Shown here: piece by piece, positions 24,760-35,071 of the stretch
Position numbering within the stretch: the stretch's first letter is position 1
Layout: each line of letters opens with the position of its first letter
Assembly (NCBI GenBank): GCA_036874045.1
Contig: CM072342.1
Coordinates: 2,750,501-2,814,500, forward strand
Direction: 5' to 3'
Length of the DNA stretch: 64,000 bases
Source of the DNA: Cymodocea nodosa
Lineage: Eukaryota > Streptophyta > Magnoliopsida > Alismatales > Cymodoceaceae
Position numbers and translations under genes: made by a program
Notes under the pieces: model-generated
What the model saw: the letters and a program-made list of their open reading frames with translations, nothing else
What the model was told of the DNA's origin: nothing
Databases searched by the model: none

Positions 24760-25824
24760 TTATATACGAGAAAGAACGCCGGGAGAGTCATCGGAGGTGG
24801 GTAGTGCACCCAATACATCCGAGAAGGCCATCAAGATGGCGCGGTGGTGTTCACCGGAATTGAGTGAGAGGAAGCAGTGGAGGAGCTGCTCCAGCTCCGC
24901 CGCCTCGTAGATCTGCTTCTTCAGCACCATCTCCATGATCGACCTCCGGAAGTCCTCGTACGGGTCCTCCGACCTCTTCACCACCGCCACGCTCTCCCTC
25001 ACCTTCCGCTCCACTGGCCTGAAGGACGACATCCACCTTAATCTCCTCAGCAGCAAGGACGACATCGAGGGCCTTCCTGGTGATGACTCTGTCGTATCCG
25101 GCGACTTAGAGCAACGTCTTCGCCGGCGTCGGCGTTTCATCTGTTCGCCGTCGGTGGAGAAGCTGTTGGACGTGCAGATGAGGGTCTCCGCCTCGTGGCC
25201 TTCGAAGTCGACGTAGTCTTCCTCGTATTCTTTGTCGCCATCGGTGCTGAACAAGAGGGAGTCTGCTGAGGAGGTACTCACTCGATAAGTCCCCGATCGT
25301 GCCTCCCTCTTCTTCTTCTTATTCTTCTTCGTTCCCTTCCTGGTCCGTATGTCACTCTTGCTCTTCCTGTACGAAGGTCTCGGTATCGCCAGTGGGGGGA
25401 AAAGGTCATTACCATCGTCAGAATCGATCTTTCGCCGATTAGACATCTGTTGCTCAGGGTTCACAACGACATGCCATTCGTTCTCCTTCCTCCACAGGTA
25501 CGCCGGAATCACCTCGGCGGAGGGCACGTCGGCGAGCTGGAAGCCAGCAACACTCGCAGCAGGAGTTCGACTCTTGGGCAGCACTGATCTGGAGAACGAA
25601 CGGCAGATACAACCGGAAGAAGTCACCACAGGCACTTGTCCGCGGCGGTGCTGGAGGACTTGGACCCTCGGGGGAGTCGGCGGTGGAGGGCATGGAATAG
25701 GCGGTGAGAGGTGAAGCTGGCAGTCATCATCGGTGGTGGGTGGTATGGCTCGGCTTTTGAAAGATCGGCAGGAGCTGAAGGAGGGGAGCACCTTGGAGAT
25801 CCGGAGCCTGAGCTGCTTCGCCAT
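24760..25824 (-). CDS. OVATE family protein (OFP) transcriptional repressor
   Basis: Plant-specific nuclear repressor that binds TALE homeodomain proteins and controls organ shape, cell elongation and secondary wall formation. A single exon of 354 codons. The start at 25824 gives MAKQLRLRISKVLPSFSSCR, the usual OFP N-terminus; the two codons upstream are non-ATG. The middle is low-complexity: proline-rich near residues 40-52, a lysine/arginine tract KKNKKKKR, and a second basic run of eight arginines that may act as a nuclear signal. The C-terminal OVATE domain (DUF623) spans about residues 285-340: DPYEDFRRSIMEMVLKKQ, then LEQLLHCFLSLNS, then HHRAILMAFSDVLGAL. The domain is complete. It is GC-rich in AT-rich flanks. 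The antisense ORFs are shadows. Confidence 0.95.
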   Translation of the reverse strand: MAKQLRLRISKVLPSFSSCRSFKSRAIPPTTDDDCQLHLSPPIPCPPPPTPPRVQVLQHRRGQVPVVTSSGCICRSFSRSVLPKSRTPAASVAGFQLADVPSAEVIPAYLWRKENEWHVVVNPEQQMSNRRKIDSDDGNDLFPPLAIPRPSYRKSKSDIRTRKGTKKNKKKKREARSGTYRVSTSSADSLLFSTDGDKEYEEDYVDFEGHEAETLICTSNSFSTDGEQMKRRRRRRRCSKSPDTTESSPGRPSMSSLLLRRLRWMSSFRPVERKVRESVAVVKRSEDPYEDFRRSIMEMVLKKQIYEAAELEQLLHCFLSLNSGEHHRAILMAFSDVLGALPTSDDSPGVLSRI

Positions 25825-25884
25825 CAACAAAGAAGACTTTGAAGGGAGAAGCGCAGGCGGAAGCGAGGAAGCGAAAGGAGATTG

Positions 25885-25892
25885 CTTTATAG
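25885..25892 (-). promoter_or_regulatory. TATA box of the OVATE gene
   Basis: The gene strand reads CTATAAAG about 60 bp upstream of the ATG. This predicts a short leader of about 30 nt. Confidence 0.45.
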
Positions 25893-27900
25893 TAAAGAGA
25901 AGGAAAACATATTTCTTGACTTCATTCGCTCATCGTCGACGTCGTATTTTTTTAGATGGAGATAGGAAAGGTCACCGTGAAGACCTGGATTTAACTGTAA
26001 ACGGTGAGACGAGAGAGAAGTGAACAGTAGTTTTTAAAACGTAATATTTTAAAGATTATATAAGATATCATAAAAGTGTTTCTGAAGATTACAAAGTAAG
26101 AAAGCAATGGATGAGCCGAAGGCTTAAAAGTGTGCGTCTTGGAATGGATACGATAGATGGATGTGACTTGGATGAGATGCCCTGTGACCACGTCATTTCA
26201 CCAACCCAGTACGTCTGTTCAGGCCCCATTTCCTCTCCTGTCCTCTCCTCTGTCCTAGAATCTGCCAAGTGGTCGTTTCCCGACGATGGTAGTGCATAGC
26301 CTTCTCTTTTCCATCTTTTTTGTTCATCCTTTCCCTTCTTGCAGAGATCTATCAAGAAGATAAAGAGAATGCCATGCAACAGGGTAGGTAATTTTCTACG
26401 GCAGGACGCGTAGATCGTGGGGTAGGGGGGTTTCTGTTGGTGCTGGCGCCTACGGGCTACCGGGAGGAGTGTTATATTGCCCGGAGACCTGGGCACAGCG
26501 GAATATATATCATAGCCGGAGGCGGAGGGCAGTGGGTGAAGGGGAATGGGCAGTGTCGTCCGCTCTCGGTCTGCGTTTCCTGGATGTGGGAGATTCTCCT
26601 GCTGGCTTGGGCGTCAAGCACGCTTCCTTCCGGTCCCCTCCTCCTCTGCTACTGTTGGACGATAATAAGTTCTATGTGTGGCAGCCGCTCTCAGTCGTAC
26701 TCTCTTCTGTAGCTGTGCAACTTTGCCTTGTTTACTTCTTCCATCCCTTCCGTGTATTCTTATCGCACACAGAGGGATGAGTCGTCATCTCCGGTTAAGA
26801 TGGTAAGTCACTTCGTCTCGAAGTATTATATTTCAAATAAATAAATATTTTTTTAAATAAATGTCTATTTTAAATAATTTTATCGTATTCTATTTGAAGC
26901 AGAATTGAAGTATAAGCTTCAATCTTGGTAAATGTTTTAGCTTCACAGTGTTCCTTCTTTTAAGAATTACGGGAAATTAAACTCCGACGCTCTCTCTCTA
27001 TATAGTATACAGTTACGAGTAAGTTAGAGGAGGTTTCGTTTGGTTGATATTTATCATATTTGATCATCGGAGTATAATATAAATAATCCAATCGGAGATG
27101 AGCGGGAATCCCGTGCCATTTCCAAGTTCGAACGTCGGTGGATTTGCCCCACTTAAAATCATGAGCTTCGCTACTATTACGAAAAGACATCGTTGGTGAT
27201 GGTTTCTGACCATGAATAGTACCCTACAAAACAAAGAGTTTTGACTAGTCGATGTGGTACCTTTTTACATCACTGGTAAACAACTCGTCTCGATATTTTT
27301 ACCGTAAGGCCGCTGGGCGCACCACCACAGTCCTTTAAAAGAATATTTTTTGGTTGATTTTTTCGTTTCAATCTTTTAAATGTTATATATATATATATAT
27401 ATATATATTTGAATCTGTGATTTTACATATAGATGTTGTAAAATGGAGTAATCGATTTTGATATATACGATAGAATTAATTGTCTTGTCTTACCATCCGG
27501 TCACCTCCACCATTGCACTTCTGTAATATTCTGCTCAATAAAGCGGCATTCCATCCGACGCCTCCCCTCGCACCTAGCCCTTTCGGTTTTCCCTCACTTT
27601 CTCTGGTCGCGAGCGGTGGCTCCGGCGTACTTCTCAATTGCTCCTCCGCATCACGGTCACGCGCAGATGTAACAGGCGATGGTGAGGGAACAATAAGAAT
27701 CACAGTCACAGCCACACGCATCGCCTCCACGTTCGTGAATCTCTCCCGGTGTCTTGTTTGGGTTGCAATTGTGACGAGGCTTCAAGCTAGAACGTGTGGG
27801 CAAACCAAACGGTAGGAACCCTTAATTAGCAGGTGGCGTTCCTCAGCTCGCCTGTTATCGTTCTAGTGTTCTAGGGCATCATTTCCGCCCTTTTTTCCTT
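25893..27900. other. Intergenic, mixed GC content, no supported gene
   Basis: Moderately GC-rich patches at 26130-26800 and 27500-27900 alternate with AT-rich DNA. Short ORFs (up to 135 codons) lack any domain or conserved motif. A (TA)n run lies at 27384-27409. GATGGTAAGT near 26798 looks like a splice donor, but no open frame of gene quality leads into it. These patches might be non-coding transcripts or the former promoter of the OVATE gene. Confidence 0.4.
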
Positions 27901-29553
27901 TGCATTCATCCCCTTCCCCTACAATGGCCAACGGATTTCCCGCGAGAAAAGTAGTAACGTGCTTTCTTTCAAGAGGTAATTATGTTAACGATCCAATGTA
28001 TCATTCCATTTTACCTTTTATTTTTGGATTATTATTATTAGTATTATTTTCGACCATGCTTTTTGTAAAACAATTTAGTGGCCTCTTCTACCTCTTCATT
28101 AGAAAATCTTTGCTTCTGTTTAGAAACATTCGTTTCTGGCACTGATTATTTTGTAGTCAAAATATATGCAGGAAGTTTCTGAGGTGCAAGAAAACCAGGT
28201 GAGTTATTACTTCCTTCATATGGTTCAATGGAATATTGGGCCACTTACAAACATTGAGCTTGGAAACCACCACCAAAGATATATTTCAGGAAAATCTAAT
28301 GATCAATAAATAATCAATATTTTATCTGCATTGTGAGCTGGCATTGGCTAAATGCAGGAATCAAAATGGAAAAATAATTAAAAAATCTGTTTGATTGTTA
28401 GTGTTTTTCAATGAAAAGGTGGAAAGATGGTACTATAATACTATTATTGCAAATTATTATCAAGGTAAGGTTGAATTTAAGACTTTAAGTCTATTGTTTA
28501 CAACTATAAAAATTTGTAGGTGTACGGAATATGCAACACTGAAGTTCTGTCCATTGTATGTTTAATTTATCCATTTGTTATAACATTACATCTCTACCTT
28601 ACCTTGTGAGAGCAGAATGACGGTACTGAGTACAAGGGTGACAAAGGAAAGATAATGCAACAATTTTTTTAAGGAAAGAAGGGTGATTCTCGTTGATAAA
28701 TTACAAACAACAGAAAGGAAAAATAATGAGAATGTTACATACAATCCACAATCTTATCCCAATAGGAAGGAAAGAACATAGCCCTACCGACATTTGTTTT
28801 TCTTTTGTTGGTTAGGGGTTGGACCATGTGTGATTATGAATTGTCTTTGGGAGGTTGTTTTTGTATGTAATTATAAAAAGAACTTAAAATTTTGTATTAA
28901 TAATTTAATAAATTCCATTATCCAAGGTTTTTTAAAATTCATTGTAAATTTTTCCCTAACTGGTTTTTCAAATGCAATATTAATTTTTCTTAACAATTAA
29001 GAACAATAGAGATCCCCAATGTACTGTAAATAGAACACACGTGAATAATACTAGAGAGGTTGTCTATGATTTAGCATCACTACCAATCTCACGTGCAGGT
29101 GGAGAAACAGTGCAAAAAGATGGTCGGAGGAGCAATGGCAATGAAGAGATGTGGGAAGGAGTGTGACAGCTTGTGGTAGGAGGAGGAAGGTGGTGTGGAC
29201 GACTGAGGAGAAGCTTGGAGGAGGAGGAAGAGAGAAGGTAGTAATTGTGAGGGTTAGAGTTTGCAAGAGAGTAGTTAGAAGGAAAATAAATTTAACTTAA
29301 GGTTCTTAATCGATACCAAACTATCACTGGGAAATTTTGCTAGTAATTAAAACCACGACAAATTAAAACTGTCAGAAAAAAGTTTTCCCATACTTGTTAA
29401 AAGATTGATTGTTCATTGGACATTTTGAAATTTTTTTCTGATCATCTTCTATATGAAATACATGACTTTTCTTTGAAAAGCTGAGCTTAATTATTATATT
29501 CCAAACTCTTGTTTTCCTTCTGCTATAATTATGTATCAGAAGAGAAAAAATTT

Positions 29554-29635
29554 GGGCCGACGCCCTATTACCGATTAAGGGGCGGTCCACAACCTGTGGG
29601 CCAGACGCTCTAGTGAGAGAGGGTCGGCCCCCTGG
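29554..29635. repeat. GC-rich imperfect inverted repeat
   Basis: GGGCCGACGCCC and GGGTCGGCCCC lie about 50 bp apart in inverted orientation, in an otherwise AT-rich area. It could be a transposon end or a stable stem-loop; no partner end was found. Confidence 0.35.
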
Positions 29636-30524
29636 TCAGTATACGGAGTTTATTTATTTAGATAGGTCACTGGTTTCTTTCATTGTTATTTTTAACATTT
29701 CAAATAAAGAATTTCATTTCAGAGAATTTTTAATGATTTGTTATTATCATTTTTACTTTTAGAATAAAATAAATAAATTGCTATTTTTACTACATGGATT
29801 ACTATTTTTAGAATAACGATTTGTTATTTTTACTTTTAATAATTTGAAGTAAATTAATGAGCACTTAAATGATTCACCATGGTATTCAATAAGTAATATT
29901 TATAATTTTAATTGGTTATCTTAGAAATGCACAAGAATATTTATAGTAGTTCACTTACAATTTGAATTACGCCTCTTCCTCAAGTCTATTTTTTGAGTAT
30001 GCACTAATTCAATGGTATTATGAACTAAGATCCTGTCGTTACAACTTCTTTAGTAAATCTGTCAAGGCTTATCTCTTCCCAATCTTGAAGAGACTTCATT
30101 ATGCTTCTTTAGTAACTTAGCATTACTTACGAGCTTTAAAATTCTATATCCCTTTATTACCTCTCGCTGGGTAATGCAAGTGAACCTTTAACGAATGCTT
30201 TTAATTTAAGTGTTGCAATGAGTTCCACGAGAGAATACGGGGAAGTAAGAATTTTACTCGTTTGGATGAGAGTAATGTATAAATGAGATAGACATTCATG
30301 ATTTAGATCAATGATGCATAGGAGGAATAAACTCGTGGCTCATGAAAAATACATATAGACATTCATGATTTAGAAGTGTATGTATAACGACTAGAAATTT
30401 TATGTAATGGCTACTAAATTAGCATGCTGTTTTGGTCCTCAAAATGTCGTTGATTCCGATGGTTAAATGAAATCTTGAAATAACTTTAACCCTTTGTTTT
30501 GGTTTGTTTGTATAATAAGGTCTG

Positions 30525-30557
30525 TTTATATCATTTTCCATTGGAAAATGATATAAA
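30525..30557. repeat. 33-bp near-perfect palindrome
   Basis: Sixteen-base arms, TTTATATCATTTTCCA and its exact complement TGGAAAATGATATAAA, are separated by one base. Confidence 0.85.
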
Positions 30558-31859
30558 TGGTGGGAAATGAAAATAATAGGACATGATAAAAAATGTAAGG
30601 TTACTTGTGCATTAGAGGAAATGATCAAAAAATGAAAAAATGTATGTGTAATTATAGGAAATGTGTTATTTAATAATTTTTTAAATATTAAATAATAAAT
30701 TAACAAAAGTTACTGTTAACTTGATAAAAAATTAAAAATTTAATAGTTTTTAAAAATTTAAAAAATATTATTTTTGAAAAGTAGTATTTTAAATATTATA
30801 GTATATATTAATATTTCATTAAATATAGATATAATGTGTGAAATAATATATTTGTAATTAATATAAACAACATTGTTCATTATAATCTAAATTTGTTTAG
30901 AAATAATATATTAATGTATTATTTAATATTATTAAGTTGTGTTGGAATTAATGTTATTTATTGAATATATTATTAAGTTGTTGAATATGCTAATGTATTA
31001 TTTATTCTTATAACATTAATGTTATTATATTTTAATGTATTATAATCTAATATCATTCTTCACCATTATTTTTTATTTTAATCTATTATAATTACAATAT
31101 GTTATTATTTATTTATTATTATTATCGTATTTTTTAATATCATGTTAATGTTATTATTTATTTTAATATAATATAATTATAATATATTATTTACTATTAT
31201 AATATTATATTTTAATTTATTATAATTATATTGATAATTATTTATTATATTATAGGTTTGTATAATTTTTTATCATAAAGAGTGAGGTGGAAACGACGAA
31301 AAATATTTTCTTTGATACGAAAAGAAATGATAGAAAATTATCTTCTTTTATTTTTATTAACAAAAATATAAAAAATAATGGAAATTTTTTTTCATCATTT
31401 TCTTTCATCTTATTTTTCATTATTTCCCCTTAAATAATATATCGATACTCAGAAATGATACGTTGTTTTTGTTTTAAAGAGGAGTTGCACTCCTAATTCA
31501 CTAAACAATATCCCAATAGCCAAAAATGGTATACTGTTTAAGTATTTACAATACTTTACAGTGAAGGTAATTTACGCATCCAAAAAGAATTTCCATCTGC
31601 AGTTCGAAATATACAGCATCCAAAAAAGAAATTTCTTTTTATTTTCTTCACTTTTTTTTAAAAAAATTTCGGGAATTATTATCTCTCCCTCTTTTGTCCG
31701 TTTCCTATTTCGGTATTTGATATTTGTTTGGCAAGACGAATCGGCGACAACGGATAGGTGGGGGAGGAACTCGACGACGGCGGTGGCGGCGGCGTGGGTC
31801 TTGGTTCTTCGCAATAGACGACTCCCTCCCTTGGTGATCTCTAACCTTCCGTCGCCACG

Positions 31860-32211
31860 ATGAAGAAGCCCAAGGTGGTGAACTTGTTCAGCACCAAGAA
31901 CTACAGCCCCATCCTGAACCACCGAGACCTGGAACGGGTACTGAACCGCCTGGGCTTCTTCGGCGCCGCCACGATCCTCCTCCCTTCCAGTCCTCCTCCC
32001 CCTCCTCCCAACGACGTCGTCGTCTGGAGGGAATACCATTTCACCGGCGGGTTGTCCTCGACGACGGGCGTCAGCTTCGTCGAAGCCCCACTTCCACGTC
32101 TTCCCTATCCGAAGATGGACATGCTCCACGTCGATACCTACAGAGTCTTCGTCGACGCCCTCGGCCGACTCGCCGGTCACGAAGAGGTTCAGAACCACAT
32201 TCACATCAGGT

Positions 32212-32247
<36 letters not shown>

Positions 32248-32520
32248 AGGTAAACAACGTTGTTTGGTTTGAATCACTAGCTTGTACTGGGTTTGGTTAG
32301 GGGAATGCCGTGTCCAGCTTCGTACGAGAAGGGTAAGATGCAGGTGGGTGTGTGGCCCAACGACGGATTGGTTCCCACCGAACAGGTATTTGTGTATCGG
32401 AAGGGATCTCACGACGAAGCCATAAAGTCCTTGGCCGCGAAGTTGGATGGAGACGTCAAGAACAACAACGACGACGGCAGTGCGAGGGGAGTTCCTCGTC
32501 GCCGGCGAGAGCGATCTTGA
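31860..32520 (+). CDS. Unrecognised two-exon plant protein, 189 residues
   Basis: I do not recognise the family. Exon 1 is 31860-32209 and exon 2 is 32301-32520, joined at ATCAG/GTGCTT..TTAG/GGGAAT with phase kept, ending in TGA. The ATG sits in a good context after a GC-rich leader. The N-terminus is basic and hydrophobic (MKKPKVVNLFSTKNYSPILN, then NRLGFFGAATILL), followed by a short proline run (about residues 45-50). A globular-looking part follows: MDMLHVDTYRVFVDALGRL, HIHIRGMPCPASYEKGKM, QVGVWPNDGLVPTEQVF, then an acidic/Asn-rich stretch and an Arg-rich tail. Exon GC content and frame bias look genic. The 91-bp intron holds a (CT)n tract of about 30 bp. The minus-strand ORF across exon 1 is a shadow. 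Confidence 0.7.
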
Positions 32521-32743
32521 TTTTGAAAAAAAGCTGCAGGACAAGGAAAATATTGTAGTTTTTTCTCGTAAAGAAATTTTTTTTTTACAAAAATAATAAT
32601 TTTTATATTTAAGTATCTCTGCGGCTTTGATTAATTAAATTATTATGGTAAGTTGGAAGAAAAAGAGATTACAGTAATTGACCTCCTATGAATTTAAATT
32701 TAAATAAAAATAAGGAAGTTTACAACTTGGGAGATCATTCAAA

Positions 32744-32770
32744 CCCCCCCCCCCCCCCCCCCCCCCCCCC
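32744..32770. repeat. Poly(C) run, 27 bp
   Basis: Uninterrupted C27 followed directly by TTTTTT. Confidence 0.9.
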
Positions 32771-33770
32771 TTTTTTATTGACCACCTTATTTCATTACTA
32801 CTCTCTATCTCTTTTAAAACCATACCAATCAATCTATGGTATTGGACTTTCGTGAAGTTGTGGTTCATGTAAAGAGGTAACTCATGAAACTCTCACCTAA
32901 AAAAATAACCCGTGAATAAATCAAGAGAAAGCAACGGCACCTGCATACACAACACCACATGAAAAAAAAAATCAGAACTAAGCTAGAGATGACCCAGCCT
33001 GGATTTCCACTTGACCGAGAAAGTACATGAGTCTTCTTCTGAATTTAACCAATGAATTAAAGTAGCTTGCCTGCATCATTAATTTTTGTCTCTCATCTTG
33101 AAAGAGACCGAGTGAGAACCCACCACTATATATTACTCTTGCGTGCATTTTTCACAGTCAGGGAGAGACGTACACCAACATTAAGTAAATTACGCAGAAT
33201 CTAATGTAAAAATAAAATCTTATGATCTCTTTAAGTTCCTCCTCTTAAAGGGATGGTTTGTTTACCGCCTTTCGGCTCGCCAAAGGAGTGTTTCATTGGT
33301 TATAAAAATAATAAAAAACCAGTTTCAAATAGGAAATTGTTATTATTAGAAGGATGAAGTAAAAATGAAAAAATATGCGCTCCCACGGAACCACATTCGT
33401 AATAGTAATCTTTTTTTATATATTTAAATTTAATTTTTTTTTTCTAAAAATATTATAAAGTAAACCCTATTGATTGTCTATTGTTATATATATATTTAGT
33501 GCTGAGATAAGAAATTTAAGGAAGATGATTTGTGCACGTAAAATTGAACGAAAAGAAAAAAAAAATTTATTTAATTTTGCAAGGAAGCTATTTGTTTGTG
33601 TATCTTGAAATTTACTTTTCAATGAAAAATGAATTTTATCATTTTAATAAATCTTAGAATTTATTTTCTAAACTTAAAATATCAGAAATTAAATTCTGTC
33701 TTATTTGTATCTATTCTTTTATGTCTTCCAGCATAACTTTTATGAAATATTATAGTGAGATTGTCAAGCG

Positions 33771-34028
33771 AGGAAGAGAGAGAAAGAGAAAGAAAGAGAG
33801 AAAAAGAGGGAGAGGAAAAGAGAGAAAGAAAGAGAAGGAGAGAGAGAGAGAGGAAAAGAGAGAAAGAAAGAGAGGGAGAGAGACAGAGAGAGGAAAAGAG
33901 AGAAAGAAAGAGAAGAAGAGAAAGAGAGAGAGAGAGAGGGAGGGAGGGAGAGAGAGAAAGAAAGAGAATAAGATAAAGAGAGAGAGGGAGAGAGGGATAA
34001 AGAGAGAGAGAGGAGGAGAGAGAGAGAT
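33771..34028. repeat. GA-rich polypurine tract
   Basis: About 258 bp of almost pure purine on the plus strand, made of GAGA, GAAA and GGGA units. The Arg/Glu/Lys-rich ORFs across it are by-products of the repeat. Confidence 0.9.
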
Positions 34029-34439
34029 GATACTTTTTAATTATTTTAATTTATTATTTAAAAAATTTATTAAATAAAAATAAATTTTATTTAATTTTAT
34101 TATATATATAAATATCTAAATTTTAATTTTCATCAAATTCTTAACATACACAAACATTTAAATTTCAAATTCTATAAAATTCAAATTTCAAATACACAAA
34201 TCCTTCTTTAACGTAACTCTAAGAATTTGAATCTACATCGATAATATAATAAAGATTCTTTATCATTATTAATATACACCTTTATAGCTTAATCGAAAAG
34301 AATAATATTACTGGTAAAAAAGTACAATAAAGAAAATTAATCAATAGTTATCACTGGTAATTTTTATCAATATCTGAATGTCGATAAAAATTTTTAAAAA
34401 AAAATCTATAATAGAAAAATCCTCGGATCCTCCCAGCCT

Positions 34440-35071
34440 CACCTTTCCAACATCCGCCTCCGACGGTAGCGGAGTTCCTCTCTATTCTTCCCCAATCTCT
34501 GCCTCTTTTCTGTTGGAAGATTGTTAGGGTTTTCTTCCGTTGTTTCACCTGCATCATTCTGTCACCAGCTGCTTCTTCGCACCTCAGGTATCGTGCTAGC
34601 ACCCGGAGTAATTGTCTTCTGGAGTTCGATTGGGACGGAAACCTCTTTTACTTGCTGTTAAACTTGTAAAAAGGATGGCTTTCCGTGCTCACTTCTGTCT
34701 ATTTGATTTGTATTCTTTATTTTGGTTCTTGTTTATGATGGTGAGTGATTAGATTGTATTTGTGATGGAGTATCGTGGGATTACAGCTCGTCTGCTGGGT
34801 GTTTTTGGCACTGTTGAAATAAAATTCTGCTCTTTCCCAAGAAATTTTCTTTGAAGAATTCATTTCATATGTGTCTGCTTAGATTCCCTGTTGGCCTGTT
34901 TACACTGTAAAGCGTATTTTCTGCCCTACCCTTTTCTCTGGTTCTTTCACTTTCTTCTCTCGGATGTATTATTCGAAGAAAGCATAGAAGAGCTAAAGAG
35001 AAGACATATTTCTTCACCTTTCCTCCTCAACCGGGGGCTCATCTTTGGCATATTGCTGCTTCATTCGTAGG
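34440..35071 (+). promoter_or_regulatory. 5' leader and leader intron of the PP2C gene
   Basis: A GC-richer transcribed-looking stretch (about 34440-34587) contains TTAGGGTTT (a telo-box in reverse) and ends CCTCAG/GTATCG. The matching acceptor TTCGTAG/GATGC lies one base before the start codon at 35072. This gives a leader intron of about 483 bp, a pattern often linked to strong expression in plants. Confidence 0.6.

Larger units (their letters stand above)
27901..31700. other. Intergenic, very AT-rich
   Basis: No gene is supported. ATGGCCAACGGATTTCCCGC at 27923 starts a small ORF with a hydrophobic stretch, and GAAGTTTCTGAGGTGCAAGA near 28172 is bracketed by CAG and GTGAGT like a mini-exon, but neither can be tied to a family. 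From 30560 to 31440 the DNA is almost pure A/T. Its two ends share weak inverted similarity (GGGAAATGAAAA on the left; TTTTCATTATTTCCCC on the right), as in an old MITE. Confidence 0.4.
32521..34430. other. Intergenic with poly(C) and polypurine tracts
   Basis: AT-rich spacer holding a C27 run (32744-32770), a long GA-rich tract (33771-34028) and AT-rich DNA. No gene is seen. Confidence 0.6.

Noticed and set aside
31572-32204. 210-codon minus-strand ORF
   Set aside because: Antisense shadow of exon 1 of the unrecognised gene, extended into AT-rich DNA.
33721-34077. 118-codon Arg/Glu/Lys-rich ORF
   Set aside because: It is a translation of the GA-rich polypurine tract.
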